From positions 124,001-188,000 of the forward strand of contig CANLXA010000003.1 of assembly GCA_947494975.1 (NCBI GenBank): 64,000 bases of DNA, given 5' to 3'. The first letter of the stretch is position 1. Each line of letters starts with the position of its first letter. This DNA is from an uncultured Roseicyclus sp. Its GTDB lineage: Bacteria > Pseudomonadota > Alphaproteobacteria > Rhodobacterales > Rhodobacteraceae. The notes below the pieces were generated by a model that searched no databases, had not been told where the DNA came from, and worked only from the letters and a program-made list of their open reading frames with translations. This document shows, in pieces, positions 1-7,356 of the stretch. A program made the translations under genes and the position numbers.

Positions 1-279
1 GTGGCGCGTGTCCTGATAGAGAACTGGGGCGATCCCTTCACCGACCCGCCCCCGGACCCTACCTATCGCAGTGTCGCGCCCTGGCAGGATCTGGGTGATT
101 TCGTCTTTTGGCCGTTGTCACGCAACGACAATGCCTATCCGTCGCTCACCCGGATGCGGGACGGCTGGTCGGAGCTTCTCTGTGCCCAGGCTGGCCCGCC
201 GGAGGTGCGCGATGCGTTCACCTATGGCTTTCTGTGCGCGCCCGACAGCCTTGACGAGGTCCTGGGCTCGTCCGGATGA
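1..279 (+). CDS. Hypothetical protein, 5'-truncated by window edge
   Basis: An open frame runs from the first base to a TGA at 277-279 (92 residues visible). The GTG at position 1 may simply be an internal valine, so the real start is probably outside the window. The visible part is acidic and aromatic-rich with no signal peptide or membrane segment, and I recognise no family. It lies about 430 bp upstream of rne on the same strand. The codon pattern fits the neighbours, but the gene itself is unassigned. Confidence 0.45.
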   Translation: MARVLIENWGDPFTDPPPDPTYRSVAPWQDLGDFVFWPLSRNDNAYPSLTRMRDGWSELLCAQAGPPEVRDAFTYGFLCAPDSLDEVLGSSG

Positions 280-707
280 TCGGCAAATCTGCCCTGGCGG
301 TACGTTTGGCCATTGTCTTTTCACTCGGCGCTCCCTTAATGTGAACGGACTGGCAACTTGCCAGGCAACAGTTTCTCTGCACCCCCAACAGGTCTTGCCG
401 CGCGATGACGCCGCACCGCCGGGGGCCGCAGGTCACTTGGCCCCTCGCGCGCGTTCGTCGCGGATGGGCCGTACCGAACCGCTCCCGCATGGGGGCATGA
501 ATGGGGGGCGGGCCGCGTATTGGTCCAGCCGCCGGAGACAGTCGCGATGCACCGCCACGGCGCACATACGGAAAGAGTTCGGGGGCCACAGGCCGCTGCA
601 TTCCGTGCCGGGCTCATCGCCACATCAGCACAACGTGACATGTCCACCATAGCACTGCCGGGGCTTGACCCGGGCAGCGGCGCAGGCCTGTCGCGAGCAA
701 GGAAAAA
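280..707 (+). other. Long rne leader / intergenic region
   Basis: This 428-bp stretch between the truncated gene and rne has no convincing coding frame. It holds a perfect short palindrome at 350-364 and is GC-rich with runs of G and C. Long 5' untranslated leaders are established for rne in other proteobacteria, where RNase E cleaves its own message. By analogy this could be an autoregulatory leader, but no specific hairpin homology is visible. Confidence 0.4.
350..364. promoter_or_regulatory. Perfect palindrome upstream of rne
   Basis: CTGGCAA-C-TTGCCAG is a 7-bp perfect inverted repeat around one central base, about 345 bp upstream of rne and 70 bp past the previous stop. The size and symmetry suit a dimeric repressor operator. 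The binding protein is unknown and chance occurrence cannot be excluded. Confidence 0.3.
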
Positions 708-3290
708 ATGGCAAAGACAATGCTCATCGATGCCACCCACGCGGAAGAGACCCGCGTTGTGGTGGCAGACGGCAACAAGGTTGAGGAATTCGACTTTGAA
801 TCGCTGAACAAGCGGCAACTCGCAGGAAATATCTATCTGGCAAAGGTCACGCGGGTCGAACCCTCGCTGCAGGCCGCCTTCATCGATTACGGCGGAAACC
901 GGCACGGGTTCCTCGCGTTTTCGGAGATCCACCCGGATTACTACCAGATCCCCGTTGCGGATCGCGAAGCGCTTCTGGCCGAAGAACGCGCCTATGCCGA
1001 ACAGCAGGCCCGCGAAGACGACGAAGAGGCCCCCAAGCCCAAACGCCGCCGGCGCCGTCGCCGCGCGGACACCCGGGCCGAAGACACCAACGCCGATGCC
1101 GTGGCCACCGGCGCTCCGTCCGGCATGGATGTGGTCGATCTCGACGAGAGTGACGCCGAAGGGGCCGAGGACGCCGCAACGGAACCGTCGGATCCCGTCG
1201 AGGGCCTGTCCCCGATGGAGTTGGTCGCCGATACGCCGGTTGAAGAACCCGATGACGATGGCGCGGCGGAAGATGAGGGGCCGAGCGACGGCGCCGACGA
1301 TACCTCCGATGATGAGGACTCGGCAGAGACCGAGGACGACGATACCGAAACCGTTGCCGATGATGATGTGGAAGAAGACATCCGTCCGGTGCGTAAACCT
1401 CGCCCGCGCAAATACAAGATCCAGGAGGTCGTGAAGGTCCGCCAGATCATGCTGGTGCAGGTCGTCAAGGAAGAGCGTGGCAACAAGGGCGCCGCGCTGA
1501 CCACCTATCTCAGCCTGGCCGGTCGGTACTGCGTGCTGATGCCCAATACCGCCCGGGGCGGTGGCATCTCGCGCAAGATCACCAATGCTGCCGATCGCAA
1601 GAAGCTCAAGGACATCGCCACCGCGCTGGACGTACCGCAAGGCGCGGGCCTGATCGTGCGCACGGCGGGATCCCAGCGGACCAAGACCGAGATCAAGCGC
1701 GACTACGAATACCTGCAACGCCAGTGGGAACAGATCCGCGAGCTGACCCTGAAAAGCATCGCGCCCGCGCCGATCTACCAGGAAGGCGACCTGATCCACC
1801 GCACCATCCGCGACCTCTACAATCGCGATATCGGCGAAGTCATCGTGGAGGGCGAAGCGGGTTACCGCCACGCCAAGAACTTCATGAAAATGATCATGCC
1901 GTCCCACGCCAAGAACGTGAAACAGCATGTCGACCAGATGCCGCTCTTCGCCAAGCACAAGGTTGAGTCGTACCTCGCCGACATGTTCAACCCGACGGTT
2001 CAGTTGAAATCCGGCGGCTACATTGTGATCGGCGTGACCGAGGCCTTGGTGGCGATCGACGTGAACTCCGGCCGCTCCACCAAGGAAGGCTCCATCGAGG
2101 AGACGGCGCTCAAGACCAACCTCGAGGCGGCGGAAGAAGTGGCGCGCCAGCTGCGCCTGCGCGACCTGGCTGGCCTGATCGTGATCGACTTCATCGATAT
2201 GGATGAGCGGCGCAACAACAACGCCGTGGAAAAGCGTATCAAGGATCGGCTGAAGACCGACCGCGCGCGTATTCAGGTGGGGCGGATTTCGTCCTTCGGC
2301 CTGATGGAGATGTCGCGCCAGCGCCTGCGTCCCGGCATGTTGGAGGCCACGACGCAGGCCTGCCACCATTGCCACGGCACCGGCCTTGTCCGCTCCGATG
2401 ACAGCCTTGCGCTGTCGATCCTGCGGCAATTGGAAGAGGAAGGCACGCGCGGCCGCTCCAAGGAGGTGGTGCTGACCGCGCCCGTGGGCATCGTGAACTT
2501 CCTGATCAACTTCAAGCGCGATTATCTCGATGCGATCGAGGCGCGGACCGGGATGGCGATCCGGATTGAGGCCGACGCCTCGATGATCGTGCCCGATTAC
2601 AAGATCGAGAAATTCAAGACCGCCACGCGCAAGATCACCGCCGTGGCCCCGGTCGTGTCGATGGATGCCGCCCTGATGGACGATATCGATGATGCGGATG
2701 TGATCGAGGACGAGGTGGCCGAAACACCCGAGGTCGACGAAGACGAACAGCCCAAGAAGAAGCGCCGTCGCCGTCGTGGTGGGCGTGGGCGTCGCCGGAA
2801 CGGCGACGACAACGGCGATGAGGCACAGAACGGCGAGACGTCCGATGATGCGTCGGGCGAAGAGGGGGCTGACGAGGCTGAGGCCGAGGCGCAACCCGAC
2901 GCCGATACCGACGAGGAACAGCCCAAGAAACGTCGCCGCTCACGCCGGGGTGGCCGTGGCCGGAAACCGGCGGGTGATGAGGCGTCTGACGCACCGGCGG
3001 AGGAGTTGACGGAGGCTCAGCCAGAAGCTGCCCCGGAAGAGCCTGTCGCCGATGCGTCTGCCGATGAGGCCCCGGCAGACACCGCGCCGGAGGCTGAGTC
3101 AGATCCCGCGCCCGAGCCGCAACCCGAGCCGGTGGCCGAGATGGAAGCGGCACCAGCCGCCGAGCCGGCGCCTGAGCCGCAACCGGAGCCCCAGCCCGAG
3201 TCGGAACCCGTGGTTGCCGTCGTCGAATCCGGGCCTGCAACCGATGCCCCGGCCAAGCCCAAGCGGCGCGGCTGGTGGTCCCGCGGATAG
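708..3290 (+). CDS. rne: Ribonuclease E
   Basis: Endoribonuclease E, the central mRNA decay and rRNA/tRNA processing enzyme (860 aa). The N-terminal RNase-H-like/S1 part begins MAKTMLIDAT. The S1 domain is interrupted at about residues 82-235 by an acidic and arginine-rich low-complexity insert, then resumes at the KEERGNKGAALT motif. Catalytic Mg2+ aspartates are D451 (VAIDVNSGR) and D494 (VIDFIDMD), 43 residues apart as in E. coli. The Zn-link is C552-H-H-C555. After about residue 690 the tail is disordered, with two similar QPKK(K/R)RRR..RRGGRGR arginine blocks and a Pro/Glu/Ala-rich end, typical of an RNA-binding and degradosome scaffold. The tail sequence is fast evolving, so its partners cannot be read from it. 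ATG is preceded by GCAAGGAAAA. Confidence 0.96.
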   Translation: MAKTMLIDATHAEETRVVVADGNKVEEFDFESLNKRQLAGNIYLAKVTRVEPSLQAAFIDYGGNRHGFLAFSEIHPDYYQIPVADREALLAEERAYAEQQAREDDEEAPKPKRRRRRRRADTRAEDTNADAVATGAPSGMDVVDLDESDAEGAEDAATEPSDPVEGLSPMELVADTPVEEPDDDGAAEDEGPSDGADDTSDDEDSAETEDDDTETVADDDVEEDIRPVRKPRPRKYKIQEVVKVRQIMLVQVVKEERGNKGAALTTYLSLAGRYCVLMPNTARGGGISRKITNAADRKKLKDIATALDVPQGAGLIVRTAGSQRTKTEIKRDYEYLQRQWEQIRELTLKSIAPAPIYQEGDLIHRTIRDLYNRDIGEVIVEGEAGYRHAKNFMKMIMPSHAKNVKQHVDQMPLFAKHKVESYLADMFNPTVQLKSGGYIVIGVTEALVAIDVNSGRSTKEGSIEETALKTNLEAAEEVARQLRLRDLAGLIVIDFIDMDERRNNNAVEKRIKDRLKTDRARIQVGRISSFGLMEMSRQRLRPGMLEATTQACHHCHGTGLVRSDDSLALSILRQLEEEGTRGRSKEVVLTAPVGIVNFLINFKRDYLDAIEARTGMAIRIEADASMIVPDYKIEKFKTATRKITAVAPVVSMDAALMDDIDDADVIEDEVAETPEVDEDEQPKKKRRRRRGGRGRRRNGDDNGDEAQNGETSDDASGEEGADEAEAEAQPDADTDEEQPKKRRRSRRGGRGRKPAGDEASDAPAEELTEAQPEAAPEEPVADASADEAPADTAPEAESDPAPEPQPEPVAEMEAAPAAEPAPEPQPEPQPESEPVVAVVESGPATDAPAKPKRRGWWSRG

Positions 3291-3299
3291 AGTAGCAAG

Positions 3300-3328
3300 A
3301 AGGGCGCCTCAATCGGGCGCCCTTTCTT
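3300..3328. terminator. Bidirectional terminator between rne and dsbA-like gene
   Basis: AAGGGCGCC (3300-3308) pairs with GGCGCCCTT (3316-3324) around a 7-nt loop, followed by TCTT on the plus strand. It lies between two convergent stop codons (3290 and 3348) and probably serves both genes. Confidence 0.8.
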
Positions 3329-3347
3329 CGTTCAAGCCTGCGAGATC

Positions 3348-4100
3348 TTACTCGGCAGTGTCGCGGATTATGCTTACGATGTCCTGCATGTTCGGCAGCG
3401 GCACATAACCTTGCACCAATTGATCGCCGAACACGAAAGAAGGCGTCCCGGTGATGCCCATCCGCTGCGCCAGCTCGTAATTGTAGTCAATCGTGGTCTG
3501 TACCAACGGATCGTCCATCGACACGAAGATCGCCGCGCTGTCCAGGCCCAGATCGGTTGCCAGCCGCGCCAGCGCCAGCTCCGTCACGTCGGCGCGCATG
3601 TTCATCAGGCCGTCGCTGACCAACTCATAGGCCTGCCCCCCCAGCGCGATCCGCGTGGCGATGGCAAAGCGGGAGGCCAGCACCGATTGCTCGCCCAGGA
3701 TCGGGAATTCCTTGGTGATGATGCGGATATTGCCATCCCCTTCCACCAGTTCCGTGACTTCGGGATGGGCGCGCCGGCAGAAGCTGCACCGGTAGTCGAG
3801 GAATTCGACGATCACCACGTCACCGTCCAGATTGCCGCCCACATGGTCGAAGGCGGAATTGAACAGGGCCTGTTCGTTTTCGATCACGGCCAGTTGCTGC
3901 GCCTCGGCCTCGGCCACGGCCTGCTGTTCCTCCAGCACGGCGATGGCCTCCATCAGAACCTGGGGGTTCTCAAGCAGATAGGCGCGCACCTCCTCGCGGA
4001 AGGCCTGCCGCTCCGCCGCATCCATATCGCCGATATCCGTGGCGAATGCGGGCAGGGTCATTACGGCGGCCGTGGCTGCCCCCAACATCAATCGTTTCAT
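3348..4100 (-). CDS. DsbA-family periplasmic thiol:disulfide oxidoreductase
   Basis: 250-residue secreted thioredoxin-fold protein of the DsbA/Com1 (COG1651) group. It has a signal peptide (about residues 1-20, ending PAFA), then a helical Glu/Gln-rich segment (about 27-80) resembling the N-terminal extension of ScsC/Com1 proteins. The redox motif is C105-S-F-C108 and the cis-proline is in GTPSFVFG. It probably oxidises or isomerises disulfides in periplasmic proteins. ATG at 4100 is chosen over an upstream in-frame extension because the signal peptide starts there. The gene converges on rne and diverges from the aminotransferase. Confidence 0.88.
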   Translation of the reverse strand: MKRLMLGAATAAVMTLPAFATDIGDMDAAERQAFREEVRAYLLENPQVLMEAIAVLEEQQAVAEAEAQQLAVIENEQALFNSAFDHVGGNLDGDVVIVEFLDYRCSFCRRAHPEVTELVEGDGNIRIITKEFPILGEQSVLASRFAIATRIALGGQAYELVSDGLMNMRADVTELALARLATDLGLDSAAIFVSMDDPLVQTTIDYNYELAQRMGITGTPSFVFGDQLVQGYVPLPNMQDIVSIIRDTAE

Positions 4101-4221
4101 CAAAATCTCCGTTCCGGGTCTGGCCCCAGACCTACCATATCGCGCGCCTGCCGCCACCCCGCGCCCATTGACGCGGGCGACTTCGGCTGATTTCACCCGG
4201 GCCAAAGCTTGAGGTGCCCCT

Positions 4222-5367
4222 ATGCGACATTCAACCCGCGCGCTCGTCGATCCCTTCATTGTGATGGATGTGATGGAACAGGCCCGTGCCGCAGAAGAGG
4301 CCGGGCGCCACGTGATCCATATGGAGGTGGGCCAGCCCGGCACCGGCGCGCCGCTGGCCGCCCGACGTCAGCTGACCGAGGAGATGGAGGCGGGGTCCCT
4401 TGGTTACACCGTCGCCCTGGGCCGCCCGGACCTGCGGGCCGGGATCGCGGCGCTTTACGGCGAATGGTACGATCTGGATCTCAACCCGTCGCGCGTGGTG
4501 CTGACGGCGGGCGCTTCGGGCGCGTTCCTGCTGGCCTTCACCGCGCTGTTCGATGCGCGCGCGCGTGTGGGCCTGGGCGAGCCGTGCTATCCGTCCTACC
4601 GCCAGATCCTCACCGCCCTGTCGCTGGAGCCCGTGGGCCTGCAAACCCATCCCGAGACGCGGTATCAGCCGACGCCGGCCCATCTGGACGACACTCTTGA
4701 CGGCCTGATCGTCGCCAGCCCCGCGAACCCCACCGGCACGATGCTCTTCGAGCCCGAACTGCGCGCCTTGAGCGACGCCTGCACGTCGCGCCGTATCTCC
4801 CTGATATCGGACGAGATTTACCACGGTCTGCAATATGAGGGCCGAGCCGTCAGCGCGCTGGAAGTCACCGATGACGTCTATGTCATCAATTCCTTCTCCA
4901 AGTACTTCTCCATGACCGGCTGGCGGCTGGGATGGATGGTGGTGCCGCCGGATCACGTGCGGATTATCGAGCGGCTGGCCCAGAACATGTTCATCTGCCC
5001 GCCCCATGCCGCCCAGATCGCGGCCATTGGCGCGCTGACGCCTGACGGCAGGGCGGAACTTGACCGGCACCGCGACACCTATGCGATAAATCGGCAGATC
5101 CTTCTGAACGGGCTGGCCGAGGCGGGCCTTGGCACATCCGCGCCCGCCGACGGGGCGTTCTACATCTATGCCGATGTGAGCGCCTATACGGATGATGCCC
5201 GCGCCTTTGCCGAACAGATCCTTGCGGAGGCCGGCGTGGCCGTGACCCCGGGCCTCGATTTCGACAAATCCCGCGGGGCAGGGACCTTGCGCTTCTCTTA
5301 TGCCCGCAGCACAGCCGATATCGAGGAGGGCGTGGCCCGCCTGATCGCCTTCATGGACGGGCGGTAG
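4222..5367 (+). CDS. PLP-dependent class I/II aminotransferase
   Basis: 381-residue fold-type I aminotransferase, of the aspartate/alanine aminotransferase-like group. The PLP Schiff-base lysine is K227 in SFSKYFSMTGWRLGW. Cofactor-binding elements include ASPANPTG and ISDEIYHGL (Asp to the pyridine N). The C-terminal R of LRFSYARS is the usual substrate carboxylate ligand. Length is normal and no signal peptide is present, so it is cytosolic. The amino-acid specificity cannot be deduced. It starts 121 bp from the divergent dsbA-like gene, so it probably has its own promoter there. Confidence 0.9.
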   Translation: MRHSTRALVDPFIVMDVMEQARAAEEAGRHVIHMEVGQPGTGAPLAARRQLTEEMEAGSLGYTVALGRPDLRAGIAALYGEWYDLDLNPSRVVLTAGASGAFLLAFTALFDARARVGLGEPCYPSYRQILTALSLEPVGLQTHPETRYQPTPAHLDDTLDGLIVASPANPTGTMLFEPELRALSDACTSRRISLISDEIYHGLQYEGRAVSALEVTDDVYVINSFSKYFSMTGWRLGWMVVPPDHVRIIERLAQNMFICPPHAAQIAAIGALTPDGRAELDRHRDTYAINRQILLNGLAEAGLGTSAPADGAFYIYADVSAYTDDARAFAEQILAEAGVAVTPGLDFDKSRGAGTLRFSYARSTADIEEGVARLIAFMDGR

Positions 5368-5448
5368 GCCCTAGAGGCCGCCCGGTTTCCTTGCTAGCAT
5401 CCGCTGCAACCGCAGCTGCGGACCAACCAATCAACGGATCATCAAGCC

Positions 5449-6657
5449 GTGTTCAGAGCAGTCCTGATCTTCGCCCTCCTGTGCCTCGGTGCGCCGCTGG
5501 CCGCGCAATCGCTCGGTGCGCTTGCCCGCGCCTTGCCCGAGGGCTCATCCCTCAACGGCAGCAGCGACGGTGTGGACCTGGAACTGGCGCTGTCGCAGCC
5601 GGTGCCGTTCCGGGTGTTCACGTTGGACGACCCCATGCGCGTGATCCTCGATTTCCGGGAGGTGGATTTCGCGGCCTTGCCCGAGGATTTCAACCGCGCG
5701 GGCCCGGTGGACGGCGTCGCGATGGGTGGCGCATCCACGCCCGGCTGGTCCCGCATGGTCCTGACGCTCTTGCAGCCCATGGTGCCGGAGATCGCGGCCA
5801 TGCAGACGGATCCGGTATCGGGGCAGGCCATCGTGACGCTGACCCTCGCACCGACAGATGCCGACCGCTTCGCCGCCGCCTCGGGCCCGCCGCCCGGCGT
5901 CAGCGGTGTATTGCTGCCCGTGGTGACGGAGGCGCCCGCGCCCGCGGGCGACGACACGCTGGTCGTCATGCTTGATCCCGGCCATGGCGGCGTCGATCCC
6001 GGCGCGCTCCGCGAGGGGTATTCCGAGGCCGATCTGATCCTGTCCTTCGCCCGCGAATTGCGCGAGGTGATGCGCCGCACGGGCCGGATCGAGGTTGTGA
6101 TGACGCGCGATGCCGACATTTTCGTGCCGCTGCCCACCCGCGTCACGCTGGCCCGCGCGGCGGGGGCGGATCTGTTCATCTCGCTCCACGCCGATGCCAT
6201 CGCCGAGGGCCGCGCGCAGGGGGCAACCGTCTACACCCTGGCCGATACCGCCTCCGATGCGGCCACCGCCGCGCTCGCGGAACAGCATGACCGCGCCGAT
6301 CTGCTGCAGGGCGTCGACCTGTCGGGCACCGATGATGAGGTCGCCACCGTGCTGATGGATATGGTCCGCACGGAAACCGCGCCCCGATCCCGCGCATTTG
6401 CCGATATCCTTGTGCAAGCCATTGAAACCACAGGCCTTGATCTGCATGCCCATCCGCGCAGCGAAGGCGCGTTTTCGGTGCTGAAGGCAGCCGATTTTCC
6501 GGCGGTCCTGCTGGAAATCGGGTTCCTCAGCGAAGGGGGGGACCTGGAGAACATCCTCGATGCCGATTGGCGCGCACAGATGCAGGCCGCCGTGACCGGT
6601 GCCGTGATCGACTGGGCCGATGCCGATGCCGCCGCCGCGGCGCTCAGGCGCCAGTGA
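5449..6657 (+). CDS. N-acetylmuramoyl-L-alanine amidase (AmiC-type)
   Basis: Periplasmic Zn-dependent amidase (402 aa) that removes stem peptides from peptidoglycan for septum splitting. The signal peptide covers about residues 1-20 (ALLCLGAPLAAQ). An AMIN-like domain follows (about 25-130) and then an Amidase_3 catalytic domain (about 165-390). That domain shows LDPGHGGVDPGA, the SLHADA histidine and LLEIGFLS with the catalytic Glu. The start is GTG; no earlier in-frame start gives a better signal peptide. It precedes mrcA, with a divergently oriented methyltransferase gene between them, making a cell-wall cluster. The 3' end overlaps the convergent methyltransferase by 14 bp. Confidence 0.93.
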   Translation: MFRAVLIFALLCLGAPLAAQSLGALARALPEGSSLNGSSDGVDLELALSQPVPFRVFTLDDPMRVILDFREVDFAALPEDFNRAGPVDGVAMGGASTPGWSRMVLTLLQPMVPEIAAMQTDPVSGQAIVTLTLAPTDADRFAAASGPPPGVSGVLLPVVTEAPAPAGDDTLVVMLDPGHGGVDPGALREGYSEADLILSFARELREVMRRTGRIEVVMTRDADIFVPLPTRVTLARAAGADLFISLHADAIAEGRAQGATVYTLADTASDAATAALAEQHDRADLLQGVDLSGTDDEVATVLMDMVRTETAPRSRAFADILVQAIETTGLDLHAHPRSEGAFSVLKAADFPAVLLEIGFLSEGGDLENILDADWRAQMQAAVTGAVIDWADADAAAAALRRQ

Positions 6658-7246
6658 ACCGGGCCAGCCAGACGCTGTGGCCCTTAAGCTCCGGGTCGTT
6701 GGACCGGAACCAGACCACGTCGAACCCGTATTCCGCAAGCAGCGCGCGGTATTCGTCGGGCGCAAGGCTCGCGTGGTAGACGCTTGATCCCCCCACGGTT
6801 CCCTGCGCCTCCCCGGCGGCGGGCCCGGTTGTCAGCAACAGGCGCGCATCGGCGGCGGCATGGGTGGCAAAAACCGGGAACATGGCGCGCTGATCTGTCG
6901 GGTTCAGGTGAAAGAAACTGTTGAACGCCAAGACGATGTCGAAGGTTCGGCCCATCGAAAGGCCCCGCATATCCGCATGGATCACCTCCAGCCCCGGCAC
7001 CCGGCTGCGGGCCTCTTCCACCATCGCCTCGGCGCCATCCACGCCGGTGACCTGATCGCCGCGGGCCACGAACCACTGGGCGATGGGCTGGCCCGATCCG
7101 CATCCCAGATCCAGCACCGAGAGCGGCCCGTCGCGCCCGGCCACGCAGGCCTCAAGCGCGGGGCGTTCCCACAGGGATCGGTTGCGCTGACGGGCCCAGG
7201 TCACGGCCTCGCGCTCATAGGTCTGCAGAATGTCACCCGGTCCCAT
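6644..7246 (-). CDS. SAM-dependent class I methyltransferase
   Basis: About 200 residues with a class I Rossmann methyltransferase fold. Motif I is LDLGCGSGQP, the acidic strand-2 end is VTGVDGAEAM, then HADMRGL and DIVLAFNSFFHL. The substrate is unknown and could be a small molecule. ATG at 7246 (MGPGDILQTYERE) is preferred over a start at 7333 that would add a basic, non-conserved stretch. It is convergent with and overlaps the amidase gene by 14 bp. It is divergent from mrcA, with about 110 bp between them for two promoters. Confidence 0.82.
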   Translation of the reverse strand: MGPGDILQTYEREAVTWARQRNRSLWERPALEACVAGRDGPLSVLDLGCGSGQPIAQWFVARGDQVTGVDGAEAMVEEARSRVPGLEVIHADMRGLSMGRTFDIVLAFNSFFHLNPTDQRAMFPVFATHAAADARLLLTTGPAAGEAQGTVGGSSVYHASLAPDEYRALLAEYGFDVVWFRSNDPELKGHSVWLARFTGA

Positions 7247-7356
7247 GATTGTGATCCTAACCCATGCCCGGCGCGGCAAAAACCCGCCTTCGCCTTTTGA
7301 CCCGCCCCGCGCGCGCGCGTATACGAGGGACATAATTGGGAACGGCAGTCACCATC

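Noticed and set aside
336-2894. 852-codon open frame on the minus strand across rne
   Set aside because: It is the antisense shadow of the high-GC rne gene; composition is His/Arg/Gly-rich and it matches no family, while the plus strand shows full RNase E motifs.
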